A stretch of 12,155 bases of DNA from Hyphomonas sp. (GTDB taxonomy: Bacteria; Pseudomonadota; Alphaproteobacteria; Caulobacterales; Hyphomonadaceae). Of this stretch, positions 7,248 to 12,155 are shown in pieces. Every line of letters begins with the position of its first letter. Within the stretch, counting starts at the first letter, position 1. The notes under the pieces are model-generated. The model was given only the letters and a program-made list of their open reading frames with translations, did no database searches and was not told the origin of the DNA. The position numbers and the translations under genes were made by a program. Location: contig JANSXJ010000085.1 in assembly GCA_024743015.1 (NCBI GenBank), positions 1 to 12,155 of the forward strand. The letters are read 5' to 3'.

Positions 7248-8111
7248 ATGGGCGAGCTCGGACTAAACAAGATTTTTGGAGCGCTATTGGCGGTAGGCCT
7301 TGTAGTGCTGGGCCTGAAGGAAGTGTCGACCATTGTATTCGGCGGCGGACACCATGGGCACCATGAATACGAATCACTGAACCAGTGGGCTGAAGAAAAC
7401 TTCCATGGTTACCGCATCGATATCGCTGAAACAGGCGGCGGCGGTGAAATCGTTGAAGAGGTTTACGACCTGGGCTTGTTGCTTCTGGGCGCAGATCTGG
7501 CGGTCGGCGAGCGCAGCTTCAAAGCCAAGTGCGCGTCGTGCCACACGATCGAGGAAGGCGGCGCGAACGGAACCGGGCCGAACCTTTATGCGACAATGGG
7601 CGCTGCCAAGCAGAGCCATGCCGGCTTCAATTATTCTGGTGCGCTGAGCAACACGGAAGGTGACTGGTCCTGGGAACGGATGGACGCCTGGCTCGAGAAC
7701 CCAAGCAGCTACGCCCGCGGAACAAGCATGGCGTTTGCGGGCTTGAAGCGGGACAATGAGCGCGCCAGCGTTCTCGCCTACCTCGCCTCTTACAGCCCCG
7801 ATGCACCACCACAGCCGGAGCCGCTTCCTGAAGTCACCGCTGACGGCGACGCTGAGGAAGCTGCTGGCGATCTCGCAGAAACCGATGAAGCAACGATCGA
7901 TGGCGTCATTCAGGATGCGACTGAACTGGCCGAAGACGCAGCGATCGAAGCTGAAGCCACCGCCGATCAAGCCATTGAAGACGCCGCAGATGCAGGCGCT
8001 GAAGCGATTGCGGATGCAACTGTCGCCGCCGAGGACGCAATCGACACAGCCACTGAGGCTGTTGAAGACGCAACTGAAGATTTGACCGACGAGCTTAGCC
8101 CTGAGGAATAA
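7248..8111 (+). CDS. cycM: membrane-anchored cytochrome c, CycM-like, with acidic repeat tail
   Basis: A 287-residue protein. ATG 7248 is chosen because GAGGGA (7235-7240) lies 7 nt upstream; the longer TTG reading adds nothing. An uncleaved N-terminal anchor (about 7-30) is followed by a short His-rich stretch HHGHH (35-39). The haem c domain spans about 82-184, with CASCH at 95-99 binding haem and GTSMAF (159-164) offering Met161 as sixth ligand. It matches the CycM/cytochrome c552 type, which hands electrons from the bc1 complex to the cytochrome c oxidase in the periplasm. In rhizobia cycM lies near pheA, as here, though kdsB is absent from the gap. Residues 185-287 form a proline-containing linker and an acidic Ala/Glu/Asp tail of 11-residue repeats. 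It ends overlapping the NlpC/P60 gene by 17 bp, tail-to-tail. Confidence 0.88.
   Translation: MGELGLNKIFGALLAVGLVVLGLKEVSTIVFGGGHHGHHEYESLNQWAEENFHGYRIDIAETGGGGEIVEEVYDLGLLLLGADLAVGERSFKAKCASCHTIEEGGANGTGPNLYATMGAAKQSHAGFNYSGALSNTEGDWSWERMDAWLENPSSYARGTSMAFAGLKRDNERASVLAYLASYSPDAPPQPEPLPEVTADGDAEEAAGDLAETDEATIDGVIQDATELAEDAAIEAEATADQAIEDAADAGAEAIADATVAAEDAIDTATEAVEDATEDLTDELSPEE
7884..8081 (+). repeat. six tandem 11-residue (33-bp) repeats in cytochrome tail
   Basis: Residues 213-278 divide without gaps into six 11-mers: DEATIDGVIQD, ATELAEDAAIE, AEATADQAIED, AADAGAEAIAD, ATVAAEDAIDT and ATEAVEDATED. Position 1 is Ala in five of six, position 8 is Ala in five and Val in one, position 9 is Ile in four, and position 11 is acidic in five. 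The DNA units have diverged, so this is not a recent microsatellite. The pattern fits a long acidic amphipathic helix or hendecad coiled coil. Confidence 0.75.
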
Positions 8112-8952
8112 GCCAGTCTGGCCTGACGCCAACACTTTCAGACAGATCGATACGGCGGGCTCTGGTGGGCTCGCCGTATTCTCTTGCGATCCGTTCAATC
8201 GCAGGCTCCAACGGCTCTGCCATCGTGGTCATAAAGGTACCGTTCGAGTGCAGCAGCGTGTCTGCGTCGCGCATCATGCCGACATGGCCGTTCCAGAAAA
8301 CAAGATCGCCGCGGCGCAGGGCACCCGGCTCGCGCCAATCTGAGATTTCTATGCCGAACCACTCGCTTTGCATGTCACTGTCTCGAGGCGCCTGAACCCC
8401 GCAGGCGCCAAACGCGATCTGAACGAGGCCGGAACAATCGAGGCCGAGGCAATCACGGCCACCCCAGAGGTACGGCGTCCCGATCAGCTGCTCGGCGACA
8501 CGGACTGGATCCGTTTCCGGGTCATCGATTGGAGCCACCAAATGCTCCACGATCCAACCCGCGCGTTCAAACTCAACGTAGCGTCCGTGTCGTGCGCCCG
8601 TCGCCGTGAGTTGCGCGCCGCGGCCCAGAATGAAATTCGCCGCGGCGGTAACACTGGGCTCGGCATAAGTGTGAAGGCGCGGAACCACGATCCGATGCGT
8701 CGGGTTTAGAACCGGCGCCGACAGAGCCTCGATCAGAACCCAGCCGACATAGTGATCCAACTCGCACTGAACGAGTGCGAACTCGCCATCCTCGTGATGC
8801 AGAAGGACGGTTTCTCCGAACAGGGCCTGGCTGATCTGGGTCGCATCCGGCTCGGGGTGCTTGCGAATCGCGGTCACGCCCGCGCTAACCTGGAACCGCG
8901 CACGCAACCCCCCAGACGGCAGGGTCAGTCGAGCATCACTGTAAGGCAGCAT
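8095..8952 (-). CDS. NlpC/P60-family (C40) cell-wall hydrolase with SH3-like domain
   Basis: A 285-residue protein. The C-terminal domain (about 148-270) has the NlpC/P60 catalytic Cys173 in LGLDCSGLVQ (169-178), His223 in NGHVGM, and a third polar residue, His235, in LLHSNG. LIGTPYLWGGRD (156-167) is the usual lead-in and RRGDLVFW (213-220) the usual strand. These enzymes cleave peptide bonds in peptidoglycan stems, typically gamma-D-Glu to diamino acid. The N-terminal half (about 20-140) looks like two bacterial SH3-like repeats (VSAGVTAIRKHPEP... and IVVPRLHTYAEPS...), which target the wall. No clear signal peptide is visible, so it may work on cytoplasmic recycled peptides; similar proteins exist in alphaproteobacteria. 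GGAG lies about 7 nt before the ATG. It is last in the - strand run after the MarR gene and its 3' end overlaps the cytochrome gene. Confidence 0.9.
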   Translation of the reverse strand: MLPYSDARLTLPSGGLRARFQVSAGVTAIRKHPEPDATQISQALFGETVLLHHEDGEFALVQCELDHYVGWVLIEALSAPVLNPTHRIVVPRLHTYAEPSVTAAANFILGRGAQLTATGARHGRYVEFERAGWIVEHLVAPIDDPETDPVRVAEQLIGTPYLWGGRDCLGLDCSGLVQIAFGACGVQAPRDSDMQSEWFGIEISDWREPGALRRGDLVFWNGHVGMMRDADTLLHSNGTFMTTMAEPLEPAIERIAREYGEPTRARRIDLSESVGVRPDWLIPQG

Positions 8953-9007
8953 CTAGCACTCCGATTACGCTCTAATCAGGACTATAGACCGAAAACCAAG
9001 GAAAAGT

Positions 9008-9388
9008 TTAGGCGACCGCGCGGTCCAGATCCGCAGCTGGCGCTGCGCTCTCTTCGCCCGCTTCAGCCGCTTGAATGCGTCCACCAAATGCGCGGAGCCA
9101 GTTCATCCCTTCAGTGGTTCGCTCAATATGGACACTGCGGAGATCATTCTCATCCGGGATACGACGGATAAACTGGTTCTTCTCCAGAACATCCAGAGCG
9201 CGGGTCACAGCTGGCTTCGCGATGTTCAGATGTCCTGAGAGACCGCGGACCGTGTGTGGGCCGGGGGTCAGCGCCACAGTCATGAGAACGGCCTGCTGGC
9301 GCGCGGTCATGTCGGATTCGTCGGAGCGGACATAATCCGTGAGCGCGCAACGCCAAAGATCCAGGGCCTGTCTCTGTGTCATCGCCAT
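9008..9388 (-). CDS. MarR-family transcriptional regulator
   Basis: A 126-residue DNA-binding protein, somewhat short for the family (usually ~140-160). ATG 9388 is preferred because GAGGTGA sits 5 nt upstream, while GTG 9397 would overlap that site. The winged helix-turn-helix spans about residues 46-88: HTVRGLSGHLNIAKPAVTRALDVLEK, then the wing RRIPDENDLRSVHI with the conserved Asp and Arg. The flanking helices that make the dimer are shorter than usual, and the C-terminus ends in a low-complexity Ala/Glu stretch. The ligand is unknown. It lies 69 nt downstream of the truncated haemoglobin gene and 55 nt upstream of the NlpC/P60 gene. MarR proteins often repress themselves and neighbours through a palindrome near the promoter, and a candidate lies at 9403-9419. 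Confidence 0.85.
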   Translation of the reverse strand: MAMTQRQALDLWRCALTDYVRSDESDMTARQQAVLMTVALTPGPHTVRGLSGHLNIAKPAVTRALDVLEKNQFIRRIPDENDLRSVHIERTTEGMNWLRAFGGRIQAAEAGEESAAPAADLDRAVA

Positions 9389-9393
9389 TTCGC

Positions 9394-9400
9394 TCACCTC
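9394..9400 (-). promoter_or_regulatory. Shine-Dalgarno GAGGTGA for the MarR gene
   Basis: GAGGTGA on the - strand ends 5 nt before ATG 9388. It covers the alternative GTG start at 9397, so the ATG is favoured. Confidence 0.6.
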
Positions 9401-9402
9401 AT

Positions 9403-9419
9403 TTCGTTTGGTAAGCGAA
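9403..9419. promoter_or_regulatory. candidate MarR operator, 17-bp imperfect palindrome
   Basis: TTCGTTTGGTAAGCGAA has matching outer arms TTCG.TT and AA.CGAA around a central 3 bp. It is a dyad of six paired positions on each side with one mismatch pair and an unpaired centre. It lies 14 nt upstream of the MarR start and just above its ribosome-binding site, where autorepression would act. The size and AT-centred form suit a MarR dimer. Binding is inference. Confidence 0.45.
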
Positions 9420-9435
9420 TCAGAATCCGATTTGC

Positions 9436-9452
9436 GACTCGCGTAAAGAGTC
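9436..9452. other. small hairpin in the haemoglobin/MarR gap
   Basis: GACTC and GAGTC, five perfect pairs around a 7-nt loop, lie just after the haemoglobin stop (9458). It is too weak for an obvious terminator, though it might help 3' end formation or form a second half-site. Confidence 0.25.
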
Positions 9453-9457
9453 CAGAA

Positions 9458-9967
9458 TTAATTTTCCGTCTGGCGCGATTTTTTCAGGCTTGGCAGCGTG
9501 AACATGGCGAGCTTCAAGCTTTCCGCGATCCGTTCCGCTCGCTTCATAAAGAACGGAACGACCTCAGGTGACGGCGCAAGATCGCGCACCGTGGTCTCGA
9601 ACACGCCCAGCCAGAGTGAAAAATCTTCCCTGGCGACTCCCGTCAGCTTCTGATGAGCCGGAACAGGTTTTCCGGAATATCGCCCGGTACTCATCGCGAC
9701 CGAGGACCAGAAATCCTTCATCTTTGGGAGGTGATCATTCCAATCATCAACCGCCTGGGCGAAGATCGGTCCAAGGCGATCATGCGCCCGGATTCTCGCA
9801 TAAAACGTCTCGACCAGACTGGATATGAACGCGTCATCGATGCCCATCGCGGCGGCTTGCGCCTGAATCTCGGCGCGACGCTCCTCAGCGCTGCGAACGC
9901 GATAGGTCATGTAATTTCGGTCTCCATACGAGAAGCAGAGCGCGCACGAAACGCGCTCCGCAGCCAT
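9458..9967 (-). CDS. group III truncated haemoglobin
   Basis: A haem-binding globin of 169 residues from ATG 9967, or 150 from the internal ATG 9910. Key positions of the two-over-two fold can be read: Tyr56 in TFYARI (B10), His79 in DWNDHLPKM (E7 region), His105 in PVPAHQKL (F8, proximal haem ligand) and Trp119 in FSLWLGVF (G8). DFWSSV and GRYSGKP are typical of group III. Members bind O2 and NO and are linked to nitrosative or oxidative stress. ATG 9967 is chosen because AAGGGGA (9975-9981) lies 7 nt before it, while ATG 9910 has only a distant GGAG. The extra 19 residues include a CALC pair not expected in the family. It starts 24 nt after serA and precedes the MarR gene, so it may be co-transcribed with both. 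Confidence 0.92.
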   Translation of the reverse strand: MAAERVSCALCFSYGDRNYMTYRVRSAEERRAEIQAQAAAMGIDDAFISSLVETFYARIRAHDRLGPIFAQAVDDWNDHLPKMKDFWSSVAMSTGRYSGKPVPAHQKLTGVAREDFSLWLGVFETTVRDLAPSPEVVPFFMKRAERIAESLKLAMFTLPSLKKSRQTEN

Positions 9968-9974
9968 ACGTAGG

Positions 9975-9981
9975 TCCCCTT
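9975..9981 (-). promoter_or_regulatory. Shine-Dalgarno AAGGGGA for the haemoglobin gene
   Basis: AAGGGGA on the - strand ends 7 nt before ATG 9967, with ideal spacing, inside the 24-nt serA/haemoglobin gap. It is the main reason to keep the long N-terminus. Confidence 0.6.
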
Positions 9982-9991
9982 ATCGATCGCG

Positions 9992-11590
9992 CTAGAAGCT
10001 CAGCACTTTGGCGTAGCGCACATGCGGAAGCGCCTTGAGTTGCTTGACGAGGTCCACGGATGGCTCGGTATCAATCCCGATCAAGGCAATCGCCTCGCCT
10101 CCGGCATCAGTACGACCGAGATGGAAGGTCGCGATATTGATATCTTCCTTGCCGAGCAGCACGCCGAGCGCTCCGATAAAGCCGGGCTGATCGAGATTGT
10201 TCACGTACAGGACCGTCGGACTGAAATCGCCTTCCAGCGCCATGCCCTTGACCTCGACAATGCGCGGTTGGCCAGCAATCAGCGTGCCCGCTAGCGAACG
10301 CCAGCCCGGGTTTGGATCATTCTCGGTGCGCTTGGTCAGAACCTTGATGCGGATCAGACTCTCATAAACCGGGCTGTCATCGGTTTTCGACTCGGCCAGT
10401 TTGACGCCCGTATCCTGCAGAATTGCAGGGGCGGATACCATATTTACGTCGCCGCGAGAGGCCCGTAGCAGGCCCGCCAAGGCGGCAGCGGTGAGCGGCT
10501 TGCGGTTGAGTTCGCTGACTTCACCTTCATACTCGATCACGACTTCTTCGAAGCCGTAATCGCTGATCTGCCCGGCGAACATGCCAAGTTTTTCGGCCAG
10601 CGTCGCGAACGGTTTCAGGCGCGGGGCTTCGTCCGCAGTGATTGACGGCATGTTGAGCGCATTGGTCACCGCGCCGGTGAGAAGATAATCGCTCATCTGT
10701 TCGGCCACTTGCAAGGCGACATTTTCCTGAGCTTCCGTGGTCGCGGCGCCCAGGTGAGGCGTGGCGATGAAATTGGGAGCGCCGAACAATACGTTTTCCT
10801 TGGCTGGCTCTTCAGCGAACACGTCGAAAGCGGCTGCCGCGATATGCCCGGAGGTCAGGAGTTCGGCCACTGCAGCTTCGTCGACCAGACCGCCGCGCGC
10901 ACAATTGACGATAATCACGCCCTTCTTGGTCTTGGCGAGCGCGTCGGCAGACAGAATGTTGCGGGTCTGATCGGTCAGTGGTGTGTGCAGCGTAATGGCA
11001 TCTGCGCGAGCGAGCATAGCGTCGAGGTCTTCGGCTTTTTCAACGCCCAGCTCTATCGCCCGCTCGTCTGTCAGGAAGGGGTCATAGGCGAGCACCTTCA
11101 TTTGCAGACCCTTGGCGCGTTCGGCGACACGCGCGCCGATGTTTCCGCAGCCGATCATTCCAAGCGTCTTGTAGGACAGTTCGGTTCCCATGAAGGCCTT
11201 CTTCGGCCACTCACCAGCCTGGGTCCCGGCATTCGCTGCAGGGATCTGCCGCGCGGCAGCGAACATCATGGCGATCGCGTGTTCGGCAGTTGTCACAGCA
11301 TTTCCGAACGGCGTATTCATCACCACCACACCTTTGCTGGTGGCCGCTTTGATATCGATATTGTCGACGCCAATTCCGGCCCGGCCGATCACTTTGAGAT
11401 TGTCAGCCGCTGCGATGACGTCCGCATCCGGCTTACAAGCAGATCGAACGACGAGGCCGTCGAATTCGGGAATTTTGGCAATCAGCTCATCCTTGCTGAG
11501 GCCGACCGCGGTTTCTGTATCAAGGCCGCGATTGTGGAAGATCTCCACCGCTGCCGGGGCGAGTTTGTCTGCAATCAGAACTTTAGGCAT
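9992..11590 (-). CDS. serA: D-3-phosphoglycerate dehydrogenase
   Basis: A 532-residue cytosolic enzyme that oxidises 3-phosphoglycerate to 3-phosphohydroxypyruvate with NAD, the first step of serine synthesis. It is the long, type 1 form. The substrate-binding part contains GRAGIGVDNID (about 69-79). The NAD-binding Rossmann loop is GCGNIG (147-152). Catalytic residues are Arg232 in NCARGG, Glu261 in VFAEEP and His279 in TPHLGAAT. An intervening domain follows (about 318-455), and the C-terminal ACT domain begins TVLYVNNLDQPG (from about 459), where serine usually inhibits. ATG 11590 is chosen because GGAG (11597-11600) lies 6 nt upstream. The start overlaps the end of the GNAT gene in ATGCCTAA, so translation is probably coupled. 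The haemoglobin gene follows after 24 nt. No serC or serB is beside it. Confidence 0.96.
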   Translation of the reverse strand: MPKVLIADKLAPAAVEIFHNRGLDTETAVGLSKDELIAKIPEFDGLVVRSACKPDADVIAAADNLKVIGRAGIGVDNIDIKAATSKGVVVMNTPFGNAVTTAEHAIAMMFAAARQIPAANAGTQAGEWPKKAFMGTELSYKTLGMIGCGNIGARVAERAKGLQMKVLAYDPFLTDERAIELGVEKAEDLDAMLARADAITLHTPLTDQTRNILSADALAKTKKGVIIVNCARGGLVDEAAVAELLTSGHIAAAAFDVFAEEPAKENVLFGAPNFIATPHLGAATTEAQENVALQVAEQMSDYLLTGAVTNALNMPSITADEAPRLKPFATLAEKLGMFAGQISDYGFEEVVIEYEGEVSELNRKPLTAAALAGLLRASRGDVNMVSAPAILQDTGVKLAESKTDDSPVYESLIRIKVLTKRTENDPNPGWRSLAGTLIAGQPRIVEVKGMALEGDFSPTVLYVNNLDQPGFIGALGVLLGKEDINIATFHLGRTDAGGEAIALIGIDTEPSVDLVKQLKALPHVRYAKVLSF

Positions 11591-12125
11591 CTGTTTCTCC
11601 AAAGCGCCAATCGGCGCGATCTAATCTGTGAACAAGGCAGTCATCGTCTTCATCAAACAAACGACGACCAATCGGTCGGAAGCCCAGACGCTGATAGAAG
11701 CGGTGGGCATCCGTATTGGAATTCAGGGGATCAATCAGGATGGCTTCGACCAATCGATTGGCGAAGGTCATGTTGATGGCTGCTGTCATCAGCTCGGTGC
11801 CATAACCTTTGCCAAGACAATCCGTTTCGCCAATCCAGATATCCATCGCACGCAAGTTTGGTGGACAATCCTCACCCCAATAATGCGTGCGCTCCAGCGC
11901 CGGATCGATGATCTGCATGGCCCCGATGGGGCGACCATCCAGCTCAGCGATAAAATAGGCGCTGGCAGGATCGTCACTTTCAATCTCTTCGGCCCAGACC
12001 GCGCCTTCAAACGCGATATCAGCCTCTGGATCATCGGTCGTGGCGGCGATGACATGCGGCTCGCGATCCCATCTCTGCAGATGAGGCACGTCAGCTGTCG
12101 TGGCAGGTCGAAGAATCAGCGTCAT
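11583..12125 (-). CDS. GNAT-family N-acetyltransferase, AAC(6')-like
   Basis: A 180-residue acetyl-CoA-dependent acetyltransferase. The acetyl-CoA loop is LGKGYG (104-109), followed by helix TELMTAAINMTF, and motif B includes DPLNSNTDAHRFYQRLGFRP (132-151), then DDDCLVHRLDR at the end. The N-terminal LRPATTADVPHLQRW is the typical first strand and helix. The D-P-x-x-x-N-x-x-A-H-R-F-Y-x-x-L-G-F pattern and the Asp/Cys-rich end recall aminoglycoside 6'-N-acetyltransferases, but many chromosomal GNATs with other or unknown substrates look alike, so I do not assign resistance. It starts at ATG 12123-12125 with only weak AGG support, and ends with an 8-nt overlap of serA. Its upstream 30 nt in the window show nothing recognisable. 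Confidence 0.85.
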   Translation of the reverse strand: MTLILRPATTADVPHLQRWDREPHVIAATTDDPEADIAFEGAVWAEEIESDDPASAYFIAELDGRPIGAMQIIDPALERTHYWGEDCPPNLRAMDIWIGETDCLGKGYGTELMTAAINMTFANRLVEAILIDPLNSNTDAHRFYQRLGFRPIGRRLFDEDDDCLVHRLDRADWRFGETDA

Positions 12126-12155
12126 GGCCGGAGCCTGAAATTGCTAAAGCGCTGC

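Noticed and set aside
7374..8198. 274-codon antisense frame over the cytochrome gene and the NlpC/P60 end
   Set aside because: Cys-rich translation comes from reverse reading of Ala/Glu codons; no domain is visible.
8953..9007. Promoter for the NlpC/P60 gene with TATAGT as -10
   Set aside because: The hexamer is plausible, but no -35 is found at a suitable distance.
10709..11776. 355-codon open frame antisense to serA
   Set aside because: No motif or ribosome site, and it lies almost wholly inside serA and GNAT.

Overview
The window is about 12.2 kb of compact chromosomal DNA, fairly GC-rich, with eleven complete protein genes and one partial one. Gene families and arrangement point to an alphaproteobacterium, probably a marine stalked or prosthecate group such as Hyphomonadaceae/Maricaulales. 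The pointers are a PurL of the separate-subunit type, a membrane-anchored CycM-like cytochrome c divergent from prephenate dehydratase, an NlpC/P60 protein with an SH3-like N-terminus, a group III truncated haemoglobin, and intergenic palindromes of the CCCGGACTTGATCCGGG type. The lineage is an inference from style, not from a marker gene. I see no rRNA, tRNA, CRISPR array, insertion sequence or phage gene.

Left part (1-2105, + strand): a tight four-gene run. It holds the 3' end of an arylsulfotransferase (ASST-like) gene, a small secreted or membrane protein with a YTGPG mature N-terminus, a small three-helix membrane protein, and a PAPS-type sulfotransferase. Two of the genes appear to start with TTG, and the last two overlap. 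The run looks like an envelope-linked sulfation locus of unknown substrate and is the most likely place for an undescribed system.

Centre (2189-7053): purL (purine synthesis) on +, facing a Baeyer-Villiger-type flavin monooxygenase and pheA (phenylalanine synthesis) on -. Two strong palindromic hairpins of an alphaproteobacterial repeat type lie in the convergent purL/monooxygenase gap. The last 0.5 kb of purL uses noticeably different codons from the rest.

Right part (7054-12155): pheA diverges from a membrane-anchored cytochrome c gene (CycM-like), whose protein carries an acidic tail of six tandem 11-residue units. That gene ends tail-to-tail, overlapping by 17 bp, with an NlpC/P60 hydrolase gene. 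Upstream of the hydrolase gene, all on the - strand, are a MarR-type regulator, a group III truncated haemoglobin, serA (serine synthesis) and a GNAT acetyltransferase. The order of transcription is GNAT > serA > haemoglobin > MarR > NlpC/P60. GNAT and serA overlap by 8 nt and the haemoglobin gene starts 24 nt after serA. A 17-bp imperfect palindrome just upstream of the MarR start is a candidate operator.

Most of the window is housekeeping metabolism (purL, pheA, serA, cytochrome c). The less explained parts are the sulfation locus, the 11-mer repeat tail, and the haemoglobin/MarR pair.
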